Of a DNA stretch of 64,000 bases, positions 34,997 to 44,114 are shown in pieces. The stretch covers positions 1 through 64,000 of the forward strand of contig NZ_RSEB01000005.1 in the NCBI RefSeq assembly GCF_003933745.1, read 5' to 3'. The notes under the pieces are model-generated. The model was not told the origin of the DNA, did no database searches, and saw only the letters and a program-made list of their open reading frames with translations. Position 1 is the stretch's first letter. Each line of letters begins with the position of its first letter. This stretch comes from Glycomyces terrestris. GTDB taxonomy: Bacteria > Actinomycetota > Actinomycetes > Mycobacteriales > Micromonosporaceae. The position numbers and the translations under genes are program-made.

Positions 34997-36247
34997 TCAG
35001 TTCCCTTCCCTGCCGTCGAAACAACCGTCGAACGGGTCGTCGTATTCCCGCCACCGGTCCGCGCCCTCGGCGGCCTCGGCGTCGGTGAGGAGGCAGCCGT
35101 CGAGGACGGCCGCGAGCTCGTCGGCCGCGAAGTGCAGGCCGACGAACGCGAGCTGGACCTCGCGGTCGCCGAACTCGGGGTCCCAGTGCAGGTCGGCGTT
35201 GACGCGGCGCTCGGGACTGGACTCCTCCCACTCCTCGTCGGGGGTGGCCGCGAGCCAGCGCCCGAGGTCGCCCATCGCGACGCCGCCGCCGCTGGACTCC
35301 CAGGCCACGATCGCGTCGGGCTGTGAGGCGATCCACAGGTGGCCGCGGCCGCGGAGGGTGCGGCCGGCGATCGCGGGGAGCGCGGCGTGGAGGCGGCCGG
35401 GGTGGAAGGGCCGGCGGGCCCGGTAGACGGCGGCGACGACGCCGCAGTCCGGTTCGGGCTCGTGGCATCCGACGGCGTAGCCCTCGAGGCCGCGGCCGTA
35501 GGGCTCGGGGCCGTCGGGGTCGAAGCGGCCGCTGCGGCGCAGGTGCGCGGCGAGCGGGGCGGGCTCGTCGCGGTCGGCGACGAGGTGCCGGGCCCAGGGG
35601 TTGAGGCGCTGGAGGAGGACGGCGAGGCGGGCCTGCTCGAAGTCGGGTTCGCGGCCGGGGGTCCAGAGGACCACGGTGTCGGCGTACTCGATCTGGCGGG
35701 CGGCGGTGTCGGCGACGGAGCGGGTGTCGTCGTCGGCGGCGTGGAGGCCGCGGTCGCTGAGGTCCTGGTCGGAGTCGAGGGTCTCCATGAGGCTCGCGGG
35801 GTCGCAGACGGCGACGACGGAGTCGATGCGGAGGGCCTCGGTGACGGGCGCGCCGTCGACGTGGGTCCAGGAGCAGGCGGCGGCGACGGTCTCGGGCTCC
35901 ATGTTCGGCGGGAGGACGAGGGCGATGTCGCTCGCGGGCCGGGTGCGGGCGAGCCGGACGAGGGCCGGGAGGAGGTCGTCGCGGACGGTGCAGGAGAGGC
36001 AGCCGTGCTCGAGGGCGGTGCGCTCGTCCTCGACGGGGCCGCGGCCGTCGCGCACGGTGCGGCGGACGGTGCCGTCGACCGGGAGGGCGGCGAGGTCGTA
36101 CTCGACGACGAGGAGGGCCGGGTCGGCGCGGGTGAGCAGGTCGGCGGCCGCGCGGGTCGCCTCGGGGGCGAATCCGGTCAGGAGCGTCAGCGCGGGGCGC
36201 AGGTCGGCGTGCGGCGGTGCGGCTCCGGGCTGGGCGAGCTGGGACAT
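34997..36247 (-). CDS. CobW/COG0523-like putative zinc metallochaperone
   Basis: A 416-residue COG0523-type protein. [13 protein letters not shown] (82-94) is the metal-binding loop, here CxxC with Ser in place of the middle Cys of the usual CxCC. A C-terminal CobW domain follows ([21 protein letters not shown]), with acidic and His-containing linkers. The expected N-terminal Walker A (GxxGxGKT) is degenerate: [13 protein letters not shown] lacks the Lys-Ser/Thr, so GTP binding is doubtful. The Zur box and the cysteine-free ribosomal genes around it point to zinc delivery during starvation. Confidence 0.85.
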   Translation of the reverse strand: MSQLAQPGAAPPHADLRPALTLLTGFAPEATRAAADLLTRADPALLVVEYDLAALPVDGTVRRTVRDGRGPVEDERTALEHGCLSCTVRDDLLPALVRLARTRPASDIALVLPPNMEPETVAAACSWTHVDGAPVTEALRIDSVVAVCDPASLMETLDSDQDLSDRGLHAADDDTRSVADTAARQIEYADTVVLWTPGREPDFEQARLAVLLQRLNPWARHLVADRDEPAPLAAHLRRSGRFDPDGPEPYGRGLEGYAVGCHEPEPDCGVVAAVYRARRPFHPGRLHAALPAIAGRTLRGRGHLWIASQPDAIVAWESSGGGVAMGDLGRWLAATPDEEWEESSPERRVNADLHWDPEFGDREVQLAFVGLHFAADELAAVLDGCLLTDAEAAEGADRWREYDDPFDGCFDGREGN

Positions 36248-36264
36248 GGGACCTCCGATCTAAT

Positions 36265-36285
36265 TGAAAACGATTGTCATTATAA
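36265..36285. promoter_or_regulatory. Zur box in divergent promoter
   Basis: A 21-bp AT-rich dyad beginning TGAAAACGATTGTCATT, close to the actinobacterial Zur consensus, in the 63-base gap between cobW-rpmE2 and rpmB2-rpmG2-rpsN2. Zn-Zur should repress both directions. Confidence 0.9.
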
Positions 36286-36310
36286 TTGCAGACTCGAGAG
36301 GAGGGCGACA

Positions 36311-36547
36311 GTGTCCAGAACATGCGACGTGACCGGGGCCGGCCCCGGGTTCGGCAACAACGTGCCGTGGTCGAAGAAGAAGACCCGCCGGCGCTGGGAC
36401 GTGAACCTGCAGACGAAGCGGTACTACCTGCCGAGCGAGGGCCGGCACGTGCGGCTCCGCTTGTCGGCCAAGGGGATCAAGATCATCGACCGCGACGGCG
36501 TGGAGGCCGTGGTGGCGCGGATGCGAGCAGAGGGAAGGAAGGTCTGA
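36311..36547 (+). CDS. rpmB2: Ribosomal protein L28, zinc-independent paralog
   Basis: A 78-residue L28 ([27 protein letters not shown] region). Only one cysteine remains, so the paired Cys zinc site of the C+ form is absent. It begins at GTG 36311, 26 bases after the Zur box, and heads a three-gene ribosomal operon with one base to the next gene. Expected to be made under zinc limitation and exchanged into ribosomes. Confidence 0.93.
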   Translation: MSRTCDVTGAGPGFGNNVPWSKKKTRRRWDVNLQTKRYYLPSEGRHVRLRLSAKGIKIIDRDGVEAVVARMRAEGRKV

Positions 36548-36548
36548 G

Positions 36549-36719
36549 ATGGCGTCGAAGAGCACGGATGTGAGGCCGGTCGTGAAGCTGCGGTCGACCG
36601 CGGGGACCGGGTACACCTACGTGACGAGGAAGAACCGCCGGAACGACCCCGACCGGTTGGTGCTGAAGAAGTACGACCCGGTCGTGCGGCGGCACGTCGA
36701 GTTCCGGGAGGACCGCTAG
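36549..36719 (+). CDS. rpmG2: Ribosomal protein L33, zinc-independent paralog
   Basis: A 56-residue L33 ([20 protein letters not shown]...), too short for many gene callers. It has no cysteines, hence no zinc ribbon. It starts one base after rpmB2, and its TAG is followed directly by the rpsN2 ATG. The order L28-L33-S14 is the classical Zur-controlled alternative ribosome set; the usual S18 partner is not present here. Confidence 0.95.
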   Translation: MASKSTDVRPVVKLRSTAGTGYTYVTRKNRRNDPDRLVLKKYDPVVRRHVEFREDR

Positions 36720-37025
36720 ATGGCGAAGAAGTCGGCGATCGCGAAGCAGCGGCGGCGCGAGGTCCTCGTGGAGCGGTACCGGGAGCGGCGCGCGGAGCTC
36801 AAGCGGCTCATCGCGCACCCCGCGACGGACCCGGAGGCCCGCGCCGCGGCGGTGCGGGCGCTCCAGCGGTTGCCGCGGGACTCCGCGGCGGTGCGGCTGC
36901 GCAACCGGGACGCGGTGGACGGGCGCCCGCGGGGCGTGTTCCGGAAATTCGAACTGTCGCGTGTCCGACTCAGGGCGATGGCGCACCGCGGCGAATTGCC
37001 CGGAGTACGGAAATCGTCCTGGTAG
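36720..37025 (+). CDS. rpsN2: Ribosomal protein S14, zinc-independent paralog
   Basis: A 101-residue long-form S14 ([17 protein letters not shown]...), with the conserved [25 protein letters not shown] core. It lacks the CxxC...CxxC zinc motif of the short form. It starts on the base after the rpmG2 stop. Last gene of the Zur-controlled ribosomal operon; a nested hairpin lies 42 bases downstream. Confidence 0.95.
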   Translation: MAKKSAIAKQRRREVLVERYRERRAELKRLIAHPATDPEARAAAVRALQRLPRDSAAVRLRNRDAVDGRPRGVFRKFELSRVRLRAMAHRGELPGVRKSSW

Positions 37026-37066
37026 GAGGCTCGTCCGAACGGATGAGGAAGCGGCCGTGACCTGCG

Positions 37067-37115
37067 CCCCCGGCGACCCATTGGCATGAAACCGTTATAT
37101 GCCCGTCGCCGGGGG
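37067..37115 (+). other. Nested hairpin after rpsN2 / ahead of small peptide gene
   Basis: An 11-bp perfect stem (37067-37077/37105-37115) encloses a second 5-bp stem (37083-37087/37099-37103). TAATCT, a possible -10, follows at 37120-37125. It may terminate the ribosomal operon or shape the leader of the next gene. Confidence 0.5.
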
Positions 37116-37223
37116 ACGCTAATCTGGGCGGTGCGAGTGCGCTGTGAGACTGCTCTCAGGCCCGGAACCAGGTGAGCCGCCTCCGCGTTTGACTCGGATA
37201 GAGACTAAGGAGCGAGAAGAGCA

Positions 37224-37412
37224 ATGGTCCAGCAAGTGGAGACCGCCCCGGCCGAGGCGTCCGAACCCCTGCCCGCCGAAGTCCAGGCCGATGTGCCCGC
37301 CAGCCCCGCGTCCCTCTGGGCGTCGGAGAGCCGCGGCCACTACATCACGCACACCGACCGCGCCTCGGCCCCCGCGTGGGTCGACTGCGACTGCGTCATC
37401 CACAGCGACTGA
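37224..37412 (+). CDS. 62-residue peptide with Cys-containing tail, unknown
   Basis: A short ORF starting at ATG 37224 behind AAGGAG. The first 30 residues are Glu/Ala/Pro-rich and leader-like; the end, HYITHTDRASAPAWVDCDCVIHSD by position 39-62, holds the only two cysteines (CDC), Trp, Thr and Ser. The leader/core shape recalls a RiPP precursor, but no modifying enzyme, protease or exporter is adjacent. It could equally be a small regulator. The good ribosome site and the codon usage support it being real. Confidence 0.6.
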   Translation: MVQQVETAPAEASEPLPAEVQADVPASPASLWASESRGHYITHTDRASAPAWVDCDCVIHSD

Positions 37413-37472
37413 GCCCGCGCGGCCGTCCGGCCGCGCCGCTCCTCCCCTGCCGCGGCCCTGAACCGCGGCAGG

Positions 37473-38633
37473 TCACTCCACCTCCGCGAGCGAGTTGCAG
37501 CGCTCTACGGTGGTGCCGTCCGCACGGCCGATAGCGGCCCCGGCGGCGCCGAATTCCACGGCCAGCCCGTCGATCCACACCGGGCAGCTCACCACCGCGG
37601 TCCGCGACGAGCCGTCCTCGGTGACGACCGCCTCGATGCGCGCCTCGCCGGGCACCACGGTGGTGAGCACGAAGCCCTCGAGCATCTCGTACCCCCACCA
37701 CTGCGCCTCGGACTCGGGGTAGGCGGTGATCTCCCACTGCGCGCCGGGCGCGGCGGCGACCTCGCGCTCGGGGTCGTCGGGGAACCCGAGCGGGCAGCCC
37801 GCGACCTCCGGTTCGCGCGCGCACGCGTCGAGGTGGCCGCGCAGCGCCTCGTCGATCTGCGCCCGGCCCTCGGCGGTGACCTCGGGCCACGGCATCGGCA
37901 GCCACTCGTCCGACCGCTCCTCGCCCAGGAGCGCGAACCGGTCCCCGAGCGCGACCACGACGGACGGGCCGTCGAGCTCCATCGTGGACGGCAGGTCCGG
38001 GTAGAGCTCGTACACCCCCGGCAGCAGCACGATGTTCGTGATGCCCAGCGCCTCGTCCACCGGCGCGGTCACGCCGTTGATGTCGACGTGCCCGAACGGC
38101 GGGTACGCCTCGGTGGCGTCGAGCGCGTTCTCGATCAGGGCCTGCCCGTGCTCGATGCCGACCAGGTACCGGAACCCGATGCGGGTGCCGTCGAACGCCT
38201 CGATCTCGGCGTACACCTGGGCGGTGTAGCGGCCCTCGCGGGCGCTCGCGGCGTACTGGACCTGGCCGACCTCCACGATCTCCCAGCGGTCGTCGAGCGC
38301 CTCGGGGACGAGGAAGTCGCCGGTGGCGTTCGGCTGGTCGGTGAAGGCGAGCGCCCCCTGGATGTCGCCGGCGCGGGCGGCCTCGAGGTAGCCGGTGACG
38401 ACGTCCTCGGCGTTCAGCCGGGCGACCGGGGCCCACTTGGCGACCGCGACGGCGCCGGCGGCGAGGACGCACACGGCCGCGGCGAACGCCATGGCGGCGT
38501 TGGGAAAGCGGAGGCGGGGCCGCGGCGGGGCGGGGGCGGGCCCGGGTGTCTCGGCCTTCTCGGGCGCGTCGACGGCGCCGAGGTCGATCGCGTGCTCCTC
38601 GCCCCAGCGGTCCGGTGACGCCGCTTCGGACAC
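37473..38633 (-). CDS. Single-pass membrane protein, unknown function
   Basis: A 386-residue protein with a cytoplasmic Pro-rich N-terminus, one transmembrane helix (about 48-68, AMAFAAAVCVLAAGAVAVAK) and an extracytoplasmic part with NTF2/DUF4878-like beginnings (DVVTGYLEAARAGDIQGALAF). Such modules appear in actinobacterial exported proteins of no known activity. Four cysteines in the outer domain may form disulfides. I start at GTG 38633, which follows AAGGGAG, rather than at a TTG further out. Divergent from the next exported protein. Confidence 0.7.
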   Translation of the reverse strand: MSEAASPDRWGEEHAIDLGAVDAPEKAETPGPAPAPPRPRLRFPNAAMAFAAAVCVLAAGAVAVAKWAPVARLNAEDVVTGYLEAARAGDIQGALAFTDQPNATGDFLVPEALDDRWEIVEVGQVQYAASAREGRYTAQVYAEIEAFDGTRIGFRYLVGIEHGQALIENALDATEAYPPFGHVDINGVTAPVDEALGITNIVLLPGVYELYPDLPSTMELDGPSVVVALGDRFALLGEERSDEWLPMPWPEVTAEGRAQIDEALRGHLDACAREPEVAGCPLGFPDDPEREVAAAPGAQWEITAYPESEAQWWGYEMLEGFVLTTVVPGEARIEAVVTEDGSSRTAVVSCPVWIDGLAVEFGAAGAAIGRADGTTVERCNSLAEVE

Positions 38634-38694
38634 CCTGGCTCCCTTGGCTGCTACGGTGGTGAGCAAAGTGTAGCGTTCTCACACGGGACCCTCT

Positions 38695-39588
38695 ATGCCC
38701 TCGACCAGGTGGATCAGCGCCCCCGCCGGGAAGGCCCGGCGCCTCGCGGCGCGCCTCGCCCGCCGCGCCGAGCCGCTGCCGCGCCTGCCGTTCGCGGTGG
38801 CGCTCGCGGCCGCGGCGGCGGTGCTGGCGGTGTCGGTCGAGTGGGAGCCGCGGCCGCCGGACGACATCGCGGACGTCTCGGAGCTGCCGTCGGCGCCCGA
38901 GGACGGGATCGACTTCACCGCCGGCTCCCAGGTCGAGTTCAGGATCCTCGAGTACGGGTTCAGCGTCGTCGTCGACGAGCTCGACCAGCGGCGGATCATC
39001 CTCGGCGCGGTCGTGTACAACCCGTTCGCGACCGCGATGGTCAGCCCCGGCTCGCTCGACATCGTGTCGCTGCGCGAGGACGGCACGGCCGCGTACGTCG
39101 AGAGCTTCTACCCCGACCCGATCCCGCCGGACACGGCCGTGCAGGTCGGCTACGTGCTGTCCGAGTCGATGGCCGAGGTGCCGCTGGACTCCCTGCGCCT
39201 GGAGACGCAGGAGCCGTCGTTCCTCGCCCCGGACCCCGCGGAGCTGAGCCCGGAGCTGCGGGAGTTCGCGGCCGTGCAGCCGCTGCCGCGGATCGAGCTG
39301 CTGTCGGTCCAGCCGCTGGTCAGCCCGGACGGGTACCGGATCCACTACCGGGTCGTGAGCGAGACGGCGCGGACCGTCCAGCTCGCGGTCCTGTTCCGGG
39401 ACGCGGCGGGCGAGCTCATCGGCGGGCTCCCGGCGGGGGAGGACCCGTTCGCGTTCGAGTTGGGCGCGGCCGGCTGGCGCACGGTCCAGGCCGGGGAGAC
39501 GGTGCAGGAGATCGACCTGCACGAGACGTGGATACCCGAAGGGGCCGACCTCGACCGGATCGAGATCGGCCCCCGCTCGGCCGGCTAG
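38695..39588 (+). CDS. Membrane-anchored extracytoplasmic protein, unknown
   Basis: A 297-residue protein with a basic N-terminus, one membrane helix (about 32-48) and an outer, beta-rich acidic domain without cysteines. Segments such as ILGAVVYNPFATAMVSP resemble the FxLYD-like or immunoglobulin-like folds of actinobacterial surface proteins. It is divergent from the previous exported protein, with 61 bases between the starts, so the two may be co-regulated. No catalytic motif is visible. Confidence 0.7.
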   Translation: MPSTRWISAPAGKARRLAARLARRAEPLPRLPFAVALAAAAAVLAVSVEWEPRPPDDIADVSELPSAPEDGIDFTAGSQVEFRILEYGFSVVVDELDQRRIILGAVVYNPFATAMVSPGSLDIVSLREDGTAAYVESFYPDPIPPDTAVQVGYVLSESMAEVPLDSLRLETQEPSFLAPDPAELSPELREFAAVQPLPRIELLSVQPLVSPDGYRIHYRVVSETARTVQLAVLFRDAAGELIGGLPAGEDPFAFELGAAGWRTVQAGETVQEIDLHETWIPEGADLDRIEIGPRSAG

Positions 39589-39591
39589 GGC

Positions 39592-40968
<1,377 letters not shown>

Positions 40969-41165
40969 GATGATTCCTCTCGATCCGGCTGGCGGTCGGT
41001 GAGACTGCGGATGATGCTGAGAACAGATTGTTCGAGCGGCGGCGGAAGTTCAACCCGGTTTCGTCCCGGTGCCGAACGGATGGGCGCACACCGCGTGCGC
41101 GCCTGCCGCCAGTGGGCAAGCGTACCTCGCGGTAGGGGCCGCGCTGTGCGCGCCCCGCTGGTGAA

Positions 41166-44063
41166 TCAGGCTTCGGCGGCGCCCCGCCGGAGGTCGGCGA
41201 GGTGCTGCTCGAAGCCCTCGCGGGCCTCGGCGTGCTCGGGCGCGGCGAGCCAGCCGAGGGCCTCCTCCCCCACCTCGATCGCCCCGGCGGTGTCGCCGAG
41301 CTCGGACAGCAGCCACATCGTCTGGTGCGCGGTCAGGCTCGCGCGTTCGAGCAGGAGCGGGCCGTCGCGGAACACCGCGAGCGCGCGCCGCTGGAGGTCG
41401 AGGACCGGCTCGGCCTCCTCGCGGCGCAGGCCCGGCTCCCCGGCCTGGGACTCCAGGAACTGGAACGTGAGCTGCGCGTGCTGCCGGTAGGTCTCCCCGA
41501 GCTCGAACCGGGCCGCCTCGCGGAGGGCCTCGGGGGCCTCGGGGTCGCCGCGCTCGGCGATGAGGCCGGCCGCGATGTGCGCCATCGCCTGGAGGCCCTC
41601 GCCGAACGCGGTGTCGCCGGAGATCGTGCGCAGCAGCCACACGCGGGCGCGGCTCACCCGCGCCCACGACGTGGTGTCGCCGATCTCCTCGGCGGCCTCG
41701 GCGGCGCGCGTGTACACCTCGAGGGCGTGCTCGTGCTCGCCGAGCTTCTCCAGCAGCTCCCCGGTGAGGAACAGCATGTCGGCGTACAGCGGGGAGTGGC
41801 TGGTCTCGCCGCCGGCCTCCATGAGCGCGAGCGCGGCGAGGCCGTGCTCGACGCCGAGGCGGGTGTCGTCCTGCTTGTCGTACGCCTCGGCGAGGTGGAA
41901 GCGGATGTTGCACACCCGCCACAGCTCGGCGTCGGGCAGGTCCTCGAGGGCCTGCTCGAGGAGGGGGACGGCCTCGGCGCGGCGGTCGAGCTCGACGAGG
42001 GCGGCGCCCATGAGGTGGCGGGCGACGGCCCCGGGGACCGCCATGCCGGCGGCGTCGCAGTGGACGGCGGCGGCGAGGGCGTGCTCGTAGGCGCCGGCGT
42101 GGTCGCCGTCGCGCATGCGGAACTCGGCGGCCTGGAGGTGGAGCTTGGCGGCGATCGCGCGGCCGGGGTCGTCGCCGAGGGCGTCCAGGCCCTCCCGGGT
42201 GACCGCGTACGCGCGGGTGAAGTCGCCGGTGACGCCGATCTGGTCGGCGAGGTCGGCGCAGGCGCGGGCGACGGCCCAGCCGGCGCCGGCGGCGCGGGCG
42301 ACCTCGAGTTCGGTGGTGAGGAGCCAGGTCCTGGCGTCGGCGTCGGCGGTGAGGCGGGCGCGCAGGTCGAGGAGGTCGCAGCGGCGGATGAGCGCGTAGC
42401 GTCGGTCGGCGAGCTCGGCGAGTTCGGCGTCGAGGGCCTCGGCGCGGGCGTCGAGCCCGGGGACGTCCTCGCCGCCGGCGGCGAGGTGTTCGGCGCGCAT
42501 GGCGAGGACCTGGCTGGTGTGGAGGCTGCGGTCGTCGATGCGGTGCTCGGCCGCGAGGCGCCGGGCGGTGGCGGCGACCTGGGCGGCGCCCTCGCGGACC
42601 TCCTGGGGAGCGCTCTCGGCGCGGTGGATGAGCAGGAACGCCTCGGCGACGAGGGCGCGGCCGGGCTGCCCGGCGGTGCCGAAGAGGGCGATCGCGCGGC
42701 GCAGGCCGGACTCGACGGCCTCGGGGTCGTCGGCGCGGGCGGACTCGGCGTGGGCGATCTCGGCCCGGTGCTCGGCGATGAGCTCGATGCCGAGGGCGTC
42801 GGCGAGCGCGCCGACCTTGAGCCAGGCCTTCCACGTGTCCGGGGAGCAGGCGTCGTAGGCGGCGTAGGCGGCGTCGATCGCGGCGTCGAGGTCGGGGCCC
42901 GCGACCGGCTCGTCGCGCGGGAGGACGATGTCCGGCTCGACCGCCTTGGGCTCCTTGAGGCCCAGGTGGACCGGGTGCTCGTAGGGGGTGGACTCGACGA
43001 CGCTCGCGGACATGCGGGAGTGGTGGTCGTTGCCGTTGCGGGCGTCGAAGCGGGCGCAGATCGCGGCCCGCTCGGCGTCGGCCCAGTCGTGGAGGGTCGC
43101 GGCGGTCCACTCGCGGCCGCCGGGGCCGGGGACGGCCGCGTCGGCGAAGCCGAGGGCCTGGAGGCGCCGGCAGGTGAGGACGGCGACCTCGAGGAGCCGC
43201 TGGCGTTCGCGCACCCCGAGGTCGAGGTCGAAGAAGCGGGCGTGGTCGGCGAGGATCTCCACGGCCCGGTGCTCGTTGCCGGTGAGCGCGCAGAACTCGA
43301 TGTGGAGCGCGATCATCGGGACCATGTCCTCCTTGCCGCGGCACATCTGGTAGCCGCGCAGGTGGTTGGCGCGGGCCTCGGCCGGGCGGCCGAGCTCGAC
43401 GAGCGGGAGGAGGGAGAGCGCGAGCGCGTAGTGGGGTTCGTGCGCGCACGAGTGCTCGCCGGCGAGGACGGGCTCGAGCATCTCCATCGCGGCGTCGGCG
43501 GAGTCCTCCTCGGCGTAGAACACGATGGTCGCGAGGGTCGTGTACTGGCAGGCGGTGCAGTCGGACATCTCGTCCTCCTCGGCCTCGCCGAGGGCCTCGA
43601 TCGCGCGGGCGACCCGGTCGTAGTCGCCGGTGTGGTAGGCCAGCTGCATCTCGTACGCGGCGGGCGCGTGCATCGAGTAGCCGGCCTCGGCGTAGCGGCG
43701 GCGCATCTCCTGGAGCCAGTGCTCGATCGACTCGAGCGGGACGTCGGGCTGCTGGATCATGGAGTCGACGATCCACTTGAACGTCCAGTACAGGGACCGG
43801 GTCAGGTAGGCGTCGAAGTGCTCGGGCCGGGTGTCGTAGCCGCGCAGGAGCCGCGCGAACGGCACCAGGAGGCGGGTGGAGTCGCGGGAGAACTCGTAGG
43901 CGTCGACCAGTCCGTTGAGCGCGTAGTTGATCAGCTCGGGGTCGCCGACCGCGTCCGCGGCCTCGACCGCCCGCTCCAGGGCCGCGACCTTGGCCTCGCC
44001 GGCCTCCTCGAAGCGGGCCTCGTTGAGCAGACGCCAGATCGCGTCGGGGTCGGGAGTGGCCAT
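41166..44063 (-). CDS. TPR-repeat protein paired with HSP90-like gene
   Basis: A 965-residue, Ala/Glu/Leu-rich, all-helical protein. Many 34-residue-like helix pairs fit tetratricopeptide repeats, clearest at the C-terminus (for example LEKLGEHEHALEVYTRAAEAAEEIGD and LSELGDTAGAIEVGEEALGWLA by pattern). The N-terminal half has less regular repeats and several cysteines. No enzyme domain is seen. It lies 51 bases downstream of the HSP90-like gene on the same strand, so it may be a co-chaperone or client adaptor. The function is unproven. Confidence 0.75.
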   Translation of the reverse strand: MATPDPDAIWRLLNEARFEEAGEAKVAALERAVEAADAVGDPELINYALNGLVDAYEFSRDSTRLLVPFARLLRGYDTRPEHFDAYLTRSLYWTFKWIVDSMIQQPDVPLESIEHWLQEMRRRYAEAGYSMHAPAAYEMQLAYHTGDYDRVARAIEALGEAEEDEMSDCTACQYTTLATIVFYAEEDSADAAMEMLEPVLAGEHSCAHEPHYALALSLLPLVELGRPAEARANHLRGYQMCRGKEDMVPMIALHIEFCALTGNEHRAVEILADHARFFDLDLGVRERQRLLEVAVLTCRRLQALGFADAAVPGPGGREWTAATLHDWADAERAAICARFDARNGNDHHSRMSASVVESTPYEHPVHLGLKEPKAVEPDIVLPRDEPVAGPDLDAAIDAAYAAYDACSPDTWKAWLKVGALADALGIELIAEHRAEIAHAESARADDPEAVESGLRRAIALFGTAGQPGRALVAEAFLLIHRAESAPQEVREGAAQVAATARRLAAEHRIDDRSLHTSQVLAMRAEHLAAGGEDVPGLDARAEALDAELAELADRRYALIRRCDLLDLRARLTADADARTWLLTTELEVARAAGAGWAVARACADLADQIGVTGDFTRAYAVTREGLDALGDDPGRAIAAKLHLQAAEFRMRDGDHAGAYEHALAAAVHCDAAGMAVPGAVARHLMGAALVELDRRAEAVPLLEQALEDLPDAELWRVCNIRFHLAEAYDKQDDTRLGVEHGLAALALMEAGGETSHSPLYADMLFLTGELLEKLGEHEHALEVYTRAAEAAEEIGDTTSWARVSRARVWLLRTISGDTAFGEGLQAMAHIAAGLIAERGDPEAPEALREAARFELGETYRQHAQLTFQFLESQAGEPGLRREEAEPVLDLQRRALAVFRDGPLLLERASLTAHQTMWLLSELGDTAGAIEVGEEALGWLAAPEHAEAREGFEQHLADLRRGAAEA

Positions 44064-44114
44064 CGCGGGTCCTCGGTCTCTCTCAGCGGTGTCGAGGGGG
44101 TGCTGGTGCGGGCG

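Noticed and set aside
37224..39588. Complete RiPP biosynthetic cluster around the 62-residue peptide
   Set aside because: Neighbours are plain membrane-anchored proteins; no lanthionine synthetase, radical SAM, YcaO or peptidase genes are present.
40969..41165. Possible T-box leader of glyS
   Set aside because: No T-box signature sequence, specifier loop or antiterminator hairpin is visible.
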